From Caulobacteraceae bacterium (lineage in GTDB: Bacteria > Pseudomonadota > Alphaproteobacteria > Caulobacterales > Caulobacteraceae): a DNA stretch of 45,041 nucleotides. Below the pieces are notes generated by a model. That model searched no databases. It saw only the letters and a list, made by a program, of their open reading frames with translations, and was not told where the DNA came from. Each line of letters begins with the position of its first letter. Position 1 is the stretch's first letter. Where the stretch lies: assembly GCA_019695035.1 (NCBI GenBank), contig JAIBAU010000020.1, positions 1 through 45,041 of the forward strand, given 5' to 3'. A program made the translations under genes and the position numbers. Of the stretch, positions 10,716 through 18,924 are shown one piece after another.

Positions 10716-10736
10716 TAACCCGTTCGAGGGACGTCT

Positions 10737-11753
10737 ATGATCGAAAGAAACTGGCAGCAGCTCATCCGTCCCGAAAAGCCGCAGATCGAGACCGGTCAGG
10801 ACGCCGCCCGCAAGGCGCGTCTGGTGGCCGAGCCCCTCGAGCGCGGCTTTGGCGTGACGCTGGGCAACGCGCTGCGTCGCGTGCTCCTGTCATCGCTGCA
10901 GGGCGCCGCCGTCACCGCCATCCAGATCGACGGCGTGGTGCACGAGTTCTCCTCCATGGAGGGCGTGCGTGAGGACGTCGTCGACATCATCCTCAACATC
11001 AAGCAACTCGCCCTGCGCATGCACGCCGAAGGTCCGAAGCGCATGACGCTTCGCGCCGAAGGCCCCGGCGCCGTGACCGCCGGCCAGATCGACGCGCCGG
11101 CCGACATCGAGATCCTGAACCCCGACCACGTGCTCTGCACGCTGGACCAGGGCGCCTCGGTGCGCATCGAGTTCACCGTCCAGAACGGCAAGGGCTATGT
11201 CCCGGCCGAGCGCAACCGTCCGGAAGACGCGCCCATCGGCCTCATCGCCGTCGACGCGCTCTACTCGCCGGTCAAGCGCGTCGCCTACCGCGTCGAGCCG
11301 ACCCGCCAGGGCCAGTCGCTCGACTACGACAAGCTGATCATGGAAGTGGAAACCAACGGCGCCATCACGCCGGTGGACGCGGTCGCCTACGCCGCCCGCA
11401 TCCTGCAGGACCAGCTGCAGATCTTCATCACCTTCGAAGAGCCCAAGAAGGCCGCGGCCGACGAGGGCAAGCCCGAGCTGCCGTTCAACCCGGCGCTGCT
11501 CAAGAAGGTCGACGAGCTGGAGCTGTCGGTCCGTTCGGCCAACTGCCTGAAGAACGACAACATCGTCTACATCGGCGACCTCATCCAGAAGTCGGAAGCG
11601 GAGATGCTGCGCACCCCGAACTTCGGCCGCAAGTCGCTCAACGAGATCAAGGAAGTGCTCGCCGGCATGGGCCTGTCGCTCGGCATGGACGTGCCGAACT
11701 GGCCGCCGGAGAACATCGAAGACCTGGCCAAGAAGTTCGAAGACCAGATCTAA
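10737..11753 (+). CDS. rpoA: RNA polymerase alpha subunit
   Basis: RpoA (338 aa) dimerises to scaffold RNA polymerase. The N-terminal domain has [34 protein letters not shown]; the C-terminal domain (about residues 255-325) has [44 protein letters not shown], which contacts UP elements and activators. It is followed immediately by a strong terminator. Confidence 0.98.
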   Translation: MIERNWQQLIRPEKPQIETGQDAARKARLVAEPLERGFGVTLGNALRRVLLSSLQGAAVTAIQIDGVVHEFSSMEGVREDVVDIILNIKQLALRMHAEGPKRMTLRAEGPGAVTAGQIDAPADIEILNPDHVLCTLDQGASVRIEFTVQNGKGYVPAERNRPEDAPIGLIAVDALYSPVKRVAYRVEPTRQGQSLDYDKLIMEVETNGAITPVDAVAYAARILQDQLQIFITFEEPKKAAADEGKPELPFNPALLKKVDELELSVRSANCLKNDNIVYIGDLIQKSEAEMLRTPNFGRKSLNEIKEVLAGMGLSLGMDVPNWPPENIEDLAKKFEDQI

Positions 11754-11781
11754 GAAAGCGCCGCAAGGCGACGACTTTTGG

Positions 11782-11819
11782 AACCGGCCCGGGGGCGACC
11801 CGCGGCCGGTTTCCTTTTT
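11782..11819 (+). terminator. Intrinsic terminator after rpoA
   Basis: AACCGGCC at 11782-11789 pairs with GGCCGGTT at 11804-11811. The stem extends inward with CGGG/CCCG, one bulged base and a five-base loop, and it is followed by TCCTTTTT. It starts 28 bases after the rpoA stop. Confidence 0.8.
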
Positions 11820-11821
11820 AT

Positions 11822-11845
11822 AGGAACCCGGTTTTCCGGGGTCCT
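11822..11845 (+). promoter_or_regulatory. Second hairpin in the rpoA-rplQ gap
   Basis: AGGAACCCGG (11822-11831) and CCGGGGTCCT (11836-11845) form a 10-bp stem with one mismatch and a TTTT loop, directly behind the terminator. No T run follows. It may act as a stabiliser of the terminated end or as part of an rplQ leader. Confidence 0.4.
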
Positions 11846-11848
11846 GCT

Positions 11849-11881
11849 CGCCGGGAAAGACCCCAAGACCTTGTCCCGGCG
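11849..11881 (+). promoter_or_regulatory. Third hairpin in the rpoA-rplQ gap
   Basis: CGCCGGGA (11849-11856) pairs perfectly with TCCCGGCG (11874-11881) around a 17-base loop. Together with the two upstream hairpins it makes this 264-base gap the most structured intergenic region of the window. I see no convincing -35/-10 pair for rplQ in the remaining bases up to 12017. Confidence 0.4.
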
Positions 11882-12017
11882 ACCTCCGTGTCTCTTCGTT
11901 CCGAAGGGATGCGGACGTTCGGACCGGGCGGCCGCCATGAGGCGACCCGCCTGAGCGTCCGGGCCCGTATTTGGGAGCCGTCGTCGCCCGCGTGCGCGTC
12001 GGTTCAGGAGAACGACC

Positions 12018-12437
12018 ATGCGTCACGGCAACGGCCACCGCAAACTCGGCCGCACCACCGCTCACCGCACCGCCATGTTCGCCAACATGGCCGCCTCGCT
12101 GATCAAGCACGAGCAGATCGTCACCACCCTGCCCAAGGCCAAGGAGCTGCGGCCCTTCGTCGAGAAGATGGTGACGCTGGCCAAGCGCGGCGACCTGCAC
12201 GCCCGCCGCCAGGCCATCAGCGCCATCCGCGACGTGCCGCAAGTCGGCAAGCTCTTCTCGGTGATCGGCCCCCGCTACGCCGACCGCAAGGGCGGCTACC
12301 TGCGCATCATGAAGGCCGGCTTCCGCCACGGCGACGACGCCGCCATGGCCATCATCGAATTCGTCGACCGCGACGTCTCCGCCAAGGGCAAGGACTCCGG
12401 ACCGACCGCCGAGGCCGGCTTCGGCGACGAAGCGTAA
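12018..12437 (+). CDS. rplQ: Ribosomal protein L17
   Basis: L17 (139 aa) is a 50S protein. [37 protein letters not shown].. (shown in part) is the classic N terminus, with [20 protein letters not shown] following. CAGGAGAACGACC provides a ribosome binding site. Unlike the usual close rpoA-rplQ spacing, 264 bases and a terminator separate them, so rplQ needs either read-through or its own promoter. Confidence 0.97.
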   Translation: MRHGNGHRKLGRTTAHRTAMFANMAASLIKHEQIVTTLPKAKELRPFVEKMVTLAKRGDLHARRQAISAIRDVPQVGKLFSVIGPRYADRKGGYLRIMKAGFRHGDDAAMAIIEFVDRDVSAKGKDSGPTAEAGFGDEA

Positions 12438-12460
12438 GGCTTCTCGACAACGAGATACGG

Positions 12461-12488
12461 AAAGGCGGTCCGAACGGGCCGCCTTTTT
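12461..12488 (+). terminator. Intrinsic terminator after rplQ
   Basis: AAAGGCGGTCC (12461-12471) pairs with GGGCCGCCTTT (12476-12486), one pair being T-G, around a GAAC loop, with T at 12484-12488. It ends the ribosomal cluster. Read on the minus strand it has only a weak T run, so it would be a poor terminator for the convergent dipeptidase gene. Confidence 0.85.
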
Positions 12489-12517
12489 CGTTTTGCCTTT
12501 CCCGAGGGGGCGAGAGC

Positions 12518-13648
12518 CTACCGGCCCCACACCTCCTTCATTACCCGCGCGAAATTGCCGCCCAGCACCTTCTCGATGCGGGCGTCGGAATGGCCGCGTG
12601 CGCTCAGCATCCCCGCCAGCATCTCGAAGCGGCGCACGTCGTTGAGGTCGGGGATGAACAGGTAGAGGTCGGGCGGCCGGCCGGCCTCGAAGACGCCGTC
12701 CTCGACCATGCCGGCGATGTATTCGCGATTGTCCTTCTCGAACTCGGGCGTGCGCGGCATGGCCGACAGCGTCGTGTCTGTGCCGAGGCCGACGTGGTCC
12801 TCGCCGCAGACCTGGATGGCGTGCTCGATGTGGCGGATCAGGTCCGCCGCCATGGGCGTCTCCCTGCGCGTCAGGTAGGGCCACCAGACCATGCCCGCCA
12901 CGCCGCCCTTGTCGGCCATGGCCTTGAGGTTGGCGTCGCTGGAGCAGCGCGGCAGGTCGGACAGGGCCTTGCAGCCGGTGTGGCTGATGAACATGGGCGC
13001 CTTGGACGCGGCGATCCCCTCGCTCATGGTGCGATCGCCGGCGTGGGCCAGGTCGACGATCACCTTCGTGGCGTTGAGGCGCTCGACCACCGCGTGGCCG
13101 AAGGCCGACAGGCCTGCATTGCCGGTCTCCATGCAGCCGTCGCCGACCAGATTGCGCTTGTTGTGGGTCAGCTGGATGACCCGCACGCCCAGGCCATGGA
13201 ACAGGTCGACCCGGTCGATGTCGTCGCCCAGCGGCGAGGTCTCCTGGAAGGTGTAGATGATGCCGAGCTTGCCCTCCGCCTTGGCCGCCATCAGGTCGGC
13301 GTGGCTGTGCACGCGGGTCAGGAATTCAGGGTGCCGGTCGATCAGCATCTCCTGGTGTGCGATCGCCTTCACCGCCGACTCGAAGCCGTCGGCGCCGAAG
13401 CGGAAGCGGCCCGCCGGCGCGACCGTGAACACCACCGCAGTCAGACCGGAAGCCCGGGCGTCGGCCAATTCGTCGGCCGACAGCGACCCGTCCTCGTTGC
13501 CTGGCCACCGGCCCAGCCCGCCCGCGCCGTCGATCGCCAGAGCGCGGCTGTAGGGCGCCCAGCGCGCCTGCGCCCGCGCCGGACCAAAGGCCGCCGCGGC
13601 CGCCATTGCCGCCGACCCCGCCATCATCGCCCGCCGGTCCAGTTGCAT
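12518..13648 (-). CDS. Peptidase M19 (membrane dipeptidase) homologue, exported, altered metal site
   Basis: A 376-residue protein of the renal dipeptidase/M19 family, zinc-dependent dipeptide hydrolases with a TIM-barrel fold. The N terminus LDRRAMMAGSAAMAAAAAFG ends in ARAQA and looks like a twin-arginine export signal. Recognisable blocks include GVRVIQLTHNKRNLVGDG, VDLAHAGDRTM, MFISHTGCKAL, and GLGTDTTL near the end. The Glu of FQET and the His residues of DLAH and ISHTG are present. However, the usual N-terminal metal ligands (DGHND in typical members) read D40-G-A-G-G here, so His and Asp are both lost. The start at 13648 is preferred to the ATG at 13666 because AAGGGGG lies 8 bases upstream. 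The substrate is unknown, and catalysis is uncertain. Confidence 0.85.
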   Translation of the reverse strand: MQLDRRAMMAGSAAMAAAAAFGPARAQARWAPYSRALAIDGAGGLGRWPGNEDGSLSADELADARASGLTAVVFTVAPAGRFRFGADGFESAVKAIAHQEMLIDRHPEFLTRVHSHADLMAAKAEGKLGIIYTFQETSPLGDDIDRVDLFHGLGVRVIQLTHNKRNLVGDGCMETGNAGLSAFGHAVVERLNATKVIVDLAHAGDRTMSEGIAASKAPMFISHTGCKALSDLPRCSSDANLKAMADKGGVAGMVWWPYLTRRETPMAADLIRHIEHAIQVCGEDHVGLGTDTTLSAMPRTPEFEKDNREYIAGMVEDGVFEAGRPPDLYLFIPDLNDVRRFEMLAGMLSARGHSDARIEKVLGGNFARVMKEVWGR

Positions 13649-13776
13649 TTTCTGCCCCCTTCTCATTCGCCCTGCAGTGGAGCAGGGAACCCGGATGATC
13701 TCAATCCGTTAGCGTACCGCGCAGGTTGGGGGATTGCCGCGTGCAGGGCAGCGACCGGGATATCGAGGGGCCATCC

Positions 13777-16002
13777 GTGGAACTGGCCTTTCTCGGCTCG
13801 GGCGAAATGGCGCAGCGCGTGAGGGCCTTCGACTGGAGCACGACGCTCGGACCGATCTCGGCCTGGCCGGCCAGCCTCAAGACCACGGTCGGCATGATGA
13901 TGCACTCCCCGGTGCCCCTGGTCCTGTTATGGGGCGAGGACGGCATCATGATCTACAACGACGCCTACTCGGAGTTCGCCGGCGGGCGTCACCCCGGCCT
14001 GCTGGGCAGCAAGGTGCGCGAAGGCTGGCCCGAGGTCGCCGACTTCAACGACAACGTCATGAAGGTCGGGCTCGCAGGCGGCACCCTGGACTACCACGAC
14101 ACCCCGCTTGTGCTTTACCGGACCGGCGAGCCCGAGCAGGTGTTCCTCGACCTCTACTATTCTCCGATCGTCGATGAGGCCGGCTCGCCCCAGGGCGTCA
14201 TCGCCATCGTGGTGGAAACCACCGAGCGGGTGCTGGGCGAGCGCTCCGTTCGCGAAAGCGAACAGCGTCTACGCTTCCTGAACGATCTGGCGGTCGAGAC
14301 GGGCAAGCTGAGCGACGCCGACGAAATCCTGGCGGCCACCTGCAGCATGACCGCCCGGCATCTGGGCGTGTCGATCTGCGCCTACGCCCACATGGATCCC
14401 GACGAGGACGGATTCACGATCCGCGGCGATTGGGCCGCACCCGGCTCTCGCTCCATTGTCGGCCGCTATAGCCTGGCGGACTTCGGCAGCCTCGCCGTTC
14501 GCAACCTCGGCGCCGGCGAGCCGCTGATCATCAACGACAACCGCGCGGAGTTGCCCGCTGACGAAGCGGCCGCGTTCCAGGCCATCGGCATCGGCGCGAC
14601 CATCTGCATGCCGCTCGTCAAGGATGGCCGCCTCACCGCCTTGATGGCGGTGCACCATCGTCAGCCGCACGCCTGGACACCATATGAGCTGGCCATGATC
14701 CGTGAGGTCACCGAGCGGTCATGGGCCCATGTGGAGCGGGTCGGGGCCGAGGCCGAACTGCGCGCCAGCCACAACGCGCTGGCGGACCTGGCGGCGTCCC
14801 TCGAGCATCGGGTCGAAGAACGGACCGGCCAACTGATGCAGGCCGAGGAGGCGTTGCGCCAGTCGCAGAAGATGGAGGCGGTCGGCCAACTGACCGGCGG
14901 CATAGCGCACGACTTCAACAATCTGCTGACGGGGATCAGCGGAAGTCTCGAACTGCTGGAAAAGCGGCTTGCCCAGGGCGACCTCAGTTCCGCCGTTCGC
15001 TACATCGGCGCGGCGCGGGACGCGGCGCGGCGGGCGGCGTCCCTGACCCAGCGGCTGCTGGCGTTCTCGAGGCGGCAGACGCTCGACCCGCGCTCGATCC
15101 AGCCCAACGACCTGGTTCAGGAGATGGCCGAACTGATCCAGCGGAGCGTCGGGCCCATGGTCGAGCTGGACGTGGCGGCGGCTCCGGACCTGTGGCGGAC
15201 GCGCGCGGACCCTTCCCAGCTCGAGAACGCCTTGCTGAACCTCTGCATCAACGCCCGGGACGCGATGGCGCCCAACGGCGGTCGGCTGCGACTGATCACG
15301 GGCAATCGCAGCGTCGGCGAGGCCGAGGCGCGGCGCCTGGAGCTGCCGGCGGGCGACTACGTTCGTATCGAGGTGTCGGACAACGGCTCCGGGATGAGCG
15401 AGGCGGTGAGGGCCCGCGCCTTCGACCCGTTTTACACTACCAAGCCGCTAGGGCAGGGGACCGGACTCGGCCTTTCCATGGTCTACGGCTTCGCCCGCCA
15501 GTCGGGGGGGGCGGTCGAGATCCAGACCGCGCTGGGCAAGGGGACGACGGTCACCGTACTGTTGCCGCGGCACGAGGGTCCGGTCGAGGCGGAACGCCGC
15601 GAGGTCTCCGGCGAGCCCGGTCGCAGCGACGGGGAGACCGTGCTGCTGGTGGACGACGAGGCCATGGTGCGGATGTTGATGAGCCAGGTGCTCGAGGACG
15701 CCGGCTACAAGGTGCTGGAGGCGGTGGACGGCCCGTCCGCGCTGGAGGTCCTGCATTCGCCGGCAGGCATCGATCTCCTCGTCACCGACGTCGGCCTGCC
15801 CGGGGGGATGAACGGCCGACAGGTCGCCGACTTCGCGCGGGTGGCGCGGCCGGGTCTAAAGGTGATGTTCGTGACCGGCTATGCCGAAACCGCCGTGGTG
15901 CGCGACGGAGGCCTCGAGTCCGGCATGGAGGTGATGACCAAGCCATTCGAGATCGACGCCTTCGCCGCGCGGGTGCGTGGCCTGATCGAAAGGCCGGACT
16001 GA
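13777..16002 (+). CDS. Hybrid sensor histidine kinase/response regulator (PAS-GAF-HisKA-HATPase-REC)
   Basis: About 741 residues, no membrane segment, so a cytoplasmic sensor. Order: PAS-like domain (about 1-155, [18 protein letters not shown], then [15 protein letters not shown]), GAF domain (about 170-325, [19 protein letters not shown]), a coiled linker ([21 protein letters not shown]), the phospho-accepting His378 in [12 protein letters not shown] box [13 protein letters not shown]1 DNGSGM, F box FDPFYTTK, G2 [13 protein letters not shown], and a C-terminal receiver with VLLVDDEA, the acceptor Asp671 in VTDVGLPGG, and MTKPF. The HDFNN type is common in hybrid kinases of alphaproteobacteria. 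The start is uncertain: GTG 13777 has GAGGGG six bases upstream, while GTG 13741 and TTG 13726 are in frame. No partner regulator gene is adjacent. Confidence 0.92.
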   Translation: MELAFLGSGEMAQRVRAFDWSTTLGPISAWPASLKTTVGMMMHSPVPLVLLWGEDGIMIYNDAYSEFAGGRHPGLLGSKVREGWPEVADFNDNVMKVGLAGGTLDYHDTPLVLYRTGEPEQVFLDLYYSPIVDEAGSPQGVIAIVVETTERVLGERSVRESEQRLRFLNDLAVETGKLSDADEILAATCSMTARHLGVSICAYAHMDPDEDGFTIRGDWAAPGSRSIVGRYSLADFGSLAVRNLGAGEPLIINDNRAELPADEAAAFQAIGIGATICMPLVKDGRLTALMAVHHRQPHAWTPYELAMIREVTERSWAHVERVGAEAELRASHNALADLAASLEHRVEERTGQLMQAEEALRQSQKMEAVGQLTGGIAHDFNNLLTGISGSLELLEKRLAQGDLSSAVRYIGAARDAARRAASLTQRLLAFSRRQTLDPRSIQPNDLVQEMAELIQRSVGPMVELDVAAAPDLWRTRADPSQLENALLNLCINARDAMAPNGGRLRLITGNRSVGEAEARRLELPAGDYVRIEVSDNGSGMSEAVRARAFDPFYTTKPLGQGTGLGLSMVYGFARQSGGAVEIQTALGKGTTVTVLLPRHEGPVEAERREVSGEPGRSDGETVLLVDDEAMVRMLMSQVLEDAGYKVLEAVDGPSALEVLHSPAGIDLLVTDVGLPGGMNGRQVADFARVARPGLKVMFVTGYAETAVVRDGGLESGMEVMTKPFEIDAFAARVRGLIERPD

Positions 16003-16007
16003 AACGC

Positions 16008-16041
16008 AAAAAAACAGGGCGGCCCCTGCGGGCCGCCCTGT
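16008..16041 (-). terminator. Intrinsic terminator of the ABC transporter pair (minus strand)
   Basis: ACAGGGCGGCCC (16014-16025) and GGGCCGCCCTGT (16030-16041) form a perfect 12-bp stem with a four-base loop. On the minus strand the stem is followed by seven T (A run at 16008-16014), so it terminates transcription arriving from the permease gene. It may also slow plus-strand transcription leaving the histidine kinase. Confidence 0.85.
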
Positions 16042-16062
16042 TCGATGACGCTGCGGTCGGAC

Positions 16063-16908
16063 CTATTCCTTGGACAGGTCCTGTCGGCGGAACAGCAGGA
16101 TCGCCGCCGCGAGGGCGCCGATGATCCAGACGAGCTGCGCCAGCAGCGAGAGCAGCGCCGTCTTGGGCTCGATCATCTGCATGCCCATCAGGGCCTTGCC
16201 TCCTACGTGAGCGCGCAGGATGTCCGCCGCCATGCCCGGCAGCAGCAGCATGCGCCACAGCTCCGGATGAGTCGGGTCCGCCGCCTGGAGCTGCTGGCCG
16301 CCAATGGCCTGGATCAGGCCCACGAACAACGGAATGATCACCGCGCCAATCATGGACCGGAACAGGACCACACAGAGCGCGACCAGGAAGCCGGCCTGCA
16401 GCAGCTGCAGCCAGGCGGTCAACACCAGACTGAAGAAGACCGCGAACCAGATCGCCAGGTTGTCGTGCTTCCACTCGACGGGCGAGCCGTTGATGAAGGA
16501 GCCGAGCAGCCCCGCAATCGTATGCATCAGCACGATGGCGAAGATGGTCGCCAGGGAGGCCAGCGCGAAGACGGCCGCCTTGCCGAGCACATGGTTCACC
16601 CGGCTGTTGCGGGGCGCCATGAGCCGCCAGGTCTCCCAGCGATACTCGCCGCCGAACAGCACTGCCGCCCCGATCAGGATGAACAGGATGGTCAGCGGAC
16701 CGGAGGCCTGGGCCGCGCCCAGCAGGATGGTGCGCCCGATGTCGGAGGGCATGGCGCGCGCGGCCGCGGGCAGCTGCATGCGCAGGTAGATTTCGGTGAA
16801 GCCCTGGATCGCCAGGGCGAGCAGCGGCACGAATCCGAAGCCCCAGAAGAGCGCGGTACGGTTGCGCCAGAGCTTGTAGCCCTCGGAGGAGATGGCGTCA
16901 GTTAGCAC
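16063..16908 (-). CDS. ABC-2 type transporter permease
   Basis: A 281-residue polytopic membrane protein. Hydrophobic stretches follow a short cytoplasmic N terminus (LTDAISSEGYKLWRNRTALFWG), with the LxxExxKlwr-like opening typical of ABC-2 permeases such as those in Nat/bacitracin-type exporters. Its start lies inside the 3' end of the ATPase gene (11-base overlap), so the two form one exporter. The substrate cannot be read from sequence. Confidence 0.85.
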   Translation of the reverse strand: MLTDAISSEGYKLWRNRTALFWGFGFVPLLALAIQGFTEIYLRMQLPAAARAMPSDIGRTILLGAAQASGPLTILFILIGAAVLFGGEYRWETWRLMAPRNSRVNHVLGKAAVFALASLATIFAIVLMHTIAGLLGSFINGSPVEWKHDNLAIWFAVFFSLVLTAWLQLLQAGFLVALCVVLFRSMIGAVIIPLFVGLIQAIGGQQLQAADPTHPELWRMLLLPGMAADILRAHVGGKALMGMQMIEPKTALLSLLAQLVWIIGALAAAILLFRRQDLSKE

Positions 16909-17800
16909 GGGGCTCTCCGGTCTGCTGGAGGAACACTTTCTCGAGGTCGCCGCCGACCCACCGGGCCTCGGTGATGTTGACCTTCTCGGCCACCAAGCGG
17001 CGGATGAGGTCGGGCGCTTCCTTGCGGTCGATGCGGGCCAAGACGGCTTCGCCGTCGCGCGTGCCCTTCTTGCCGAGCACCTTCATGATCGCGGTCACCG
17101 GCGAGCCCGAGATGCGCAGGTGCTGGGTCGAGCCCGACACCATCTCGTCGATGGTGTCCTCGGACACGAGCTTGCCGTGGTCCAGGATGGCGACCCGGTT
17201 GCAGACCCGTTGAACCTCGGCGAGCTGGTGCGAGGCCAGCACGACGGTGACGCCGTCATCGTCGGCGAGCGAACGGATCAGGTTGCGGATCTCGTTGATG
17301 CCGGCCGGGTCCATGCCGCTGGTCGGTTCGTCGAGGATGAGCAGTTCCGGCTCGTTCAGCAGCGCGGCGGCGATGCCCAGGCGCTGGGCCATGCCGACCG
17401 AGAAGCCCTTGACCTTGCGGTCGGCGGCTTCGGTCAGGTTGACCCGGTCCAGCAGGGTGTCGATGCGCGCGGCGTTGTTCTTGAGGCCCGAGGCCCGTGA
17501 CAGCATGACCAGGGTCTGGCGTGCGGTCAGGAAGGGCGGGAAACGCGGCGTCTCGATCATCGACCCGGTGCGACGCGCCGCCTTGGCGTCCTTGCCGGCG
17601 ACGCCGCCCATGATGCGGCCTTCGCCTTCGGTCGGACGGATAAGGCCCAGCCAGATCCGGAACAGGGTGGACTTGCCGGCGCCGTTTGGACCCAGCACGC
17701 CATAGACGCCGCCGGGGGGCACCGAGAGGGAAAGCCCGTCCAGCGCCTTCACGGCGCCATAGGCCTTCGTCAGGTTGTCAGCTTCGAGCACAGCGCTCAC
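16898..17800 (-). CDS. ABC transporter ATP-binding protein
   Basis: A 300-residue ATPase that would energise the adjacent permease. Walker A GPNGAGKST is near residue 37-45, the signature loop reads KGFSVGMAQRL (a variant of LSGGQ, as common in the NatA/CcmA-like group), Walker B is LLILDEPTSGMDP, and the H-loop is VVLASHQL. A C-terminal domain of about 80 residues follows. The GTG at 17800 has GGAG 9 bases upstream; a second GTG at 17791 is possible. It is the first gene of a two-gene operon ending at the 16008-16041 terminator. Confidence 0.93.
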   Translation of the reverse strand: MSAVLEADNLTKAYGAVKALDGLSLSVPPGGVYGVLGPNGAGKSTLFRIWLGLIRPTEGEGRIMGGVAGKDAKAARRTGSMIETPRFPPFLTARQTLVMLSRASGLKNNAARIDTLLDRVNLTEAADRKVKGFSVGMAQRLGIAAALLNEPELLILDEPTSGMDPAGINEIRNLIRSLADDDGVTVVLASHQLAEVQRVCNRVAILDHGKLVSEDTIDEMVSGSTQHLRISGSPVTAIMKVLGKKGTRDGEAVLARIDRKEAPDLIRRLVAEKVNITEARWVGGDLEKVFLQQTGEPRAN

Positions 17801-17910
17801 GCGTTCGTTCTCCGCTTGGGCGGCCGCTTCAGGAATCGCGCGCCGGGGAATGGCCGTTACGACGGGCCGGTGCGCTTCATGGCCGCAAACGGCGGCGCTG
17901 GCAATGCGGC

Positions 17911-18777
17911 TCAGCGACGGCGGGGATCAAGGCTCAGGCAGACCTTGTTCGGCGTGTAGATGCGCCCGGGCTGGCCGTAGAGGACGCCGCCGCCTTCGCC
18001 CCCCAGCCAGAGGTGGGCGGACGGACCTCCGTCCATGGCCAGCAGATCGGTGATCTTCACGCCGCGCGCCTTCGCCGCGGCTTCGGCCAGGGCCTCGAAC
18101 TCCCACAGCGAAACCGCCTTTTGGGCGACGCCGAAGGCGCCCATCAGGACCATGCCGCCGTCGCGGGTCACGCCGGCGGCGACCCGGTCGAACCGCAGGC
18201 CGTCGTCGGAGCGCATGGCGTTGCGGCCCTCGCGGATCAGGATAGGCGAGGACTCGACGGCGAAGCGGGCCGCCAGCGCCGGGGCCGGTTCGCCTTTCGG
18301 CACGACCGTGGCCGCGCGCCCGTCGGTGGCGAGGAAGCCGCCTGAAGTGCCGGGCGAAGGTCCCTGAAGCGTCTGCCCCTCGACACGCACCAGGCCCATC
18401 GGGCGATAGCCGCGGGCGTCGTGATAGAAAAAGCTGCCGTTGATGGCGGCCAGGGAACCTGCGCAGGGGTCGGCGGCGTAAGCCGCCCGGGCGGGTCCGT
18501 CGCGCAGCACGGGGCGGACTTCCAGCCTGGCCGACCAACCGGGAGCCGTCGCCATCACGAGCGTGATCGGCGAACGCGCTCCCTTCGCCCGGTGAAGCGT
18601 CCAGACGATGACGCTCGCCCCTTCCCGTCGCGGCAGTTCGCGCATCTCGTCGACGAGGAAGCCGGGCGTGAGTGCGGCCGGTCCGCGGGCCGGCTGAGCC
18701 GCGAAGGCTGCGCCTGCGAAGAGCAGGGCGGAGACGGCGGTCAGGGCCTGGCGCAGGCGTGCGGGGGAGAGGATCAT
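17911..18777 (-). CDS. Exported phosphodiester glycosidase-domain protein (NAGPA/DUF2233 type)
   Basis: A 288-residue protein with a signal peptide (LRQALTAVSALLFAGAAFA). The body has AAINGSFFYHDARGYRPMGLV and, near the C terminus, LLAMDGGPSAHLWL, the two hallmark blocks of the phosphodiester glycosidase fold named after N-acetylglucosamine-1-phosphodiester alpha-N-acetylglucosaminidase. In bacteria such proteins are thought to act on cell-surface sugars or peptidoglycan-linked phosphodiesters; the real substrate is unknown. The ATG at 18777 is chosen because it puts the signal peptide at the N terminus; an upstream start at 18837 would bury it. Divergent from the MFS gene. Confidence 0.85.
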   Translation of the reverse strand: MILSPARLRQALTAVSALLFAGAAFAAQPARGPAALTPGFLVDEMRELPRREGASVIVWTLHRAKGARSPITLVMATAPGWSARLEVRPVLRDGPARAAYAADPCAGSLAAINGSFFYHDARGYRPMGLVRVEGQTLQGPSPGTSGGFLATDGRAATVVPKGEPAPALAARFAVESSPILIREGRNAMRSDDGLRFDRVAAGVTRDGGMVLMGAFGVAQKAVSLWEFEALAEAAAKARGVKITDLLAMDGGPSAHLWLGGEGGGVLYGQPGRIYTPNKVCLSLDPRRR

Positions 18778-18871
18778 CGTCGATCCATGCCATGGCTGGC
18801 GGCGGCTGTCGTGAGGTGGGCGTGCAGAGCCGGTCAATTCTTGGTTGCGCCATGCTTGCTGCGCTCGGCGA

Positions 18872-18900
18872 TTGACTTCAATATTTACCCGGACAATAAC
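18872..18900 (+). promoter_or_regulatory. Candidate promoter of the MFS transporter
   Basis: TTGACTT at 18872-18878, 14 bases, then ACAATAAC at 18893-18900 (TTGACT - 17 bp - AATAAC). This fits the sigma-73 layout with a good -35 and a moderate -10. The predicted start near 18907 gives a leader of about 18 bases. The stretch is AT-rich against a very GC-rich background. Confidence 0.5.
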
Positions 18901-18924
18901 CGCGTCTCCTCACGGATCCGAACC

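Noticed and set aside
12444..12455. Short TCTCG-ACAA-CGAGA hairpin after rplQ
   Set aside because: Only five pairs, no T run, and immediately followed by a much stronger terminator.
10890..12884. Open frame of 664 codons on the minus strand across rpoA, rplQ and the dipeptidase gene
   Set aside because: It is a GC-driven antisense frame that runs through three well-supported genes and has no recognisable domain.
16008..16041. Terminator for the histidine kinase on the plus strand
   Set aside because: The T run is on the minus-strand side only; on the plus strand the stem is followed by TCGATG, so it mainly serves the ABC transporter genes.
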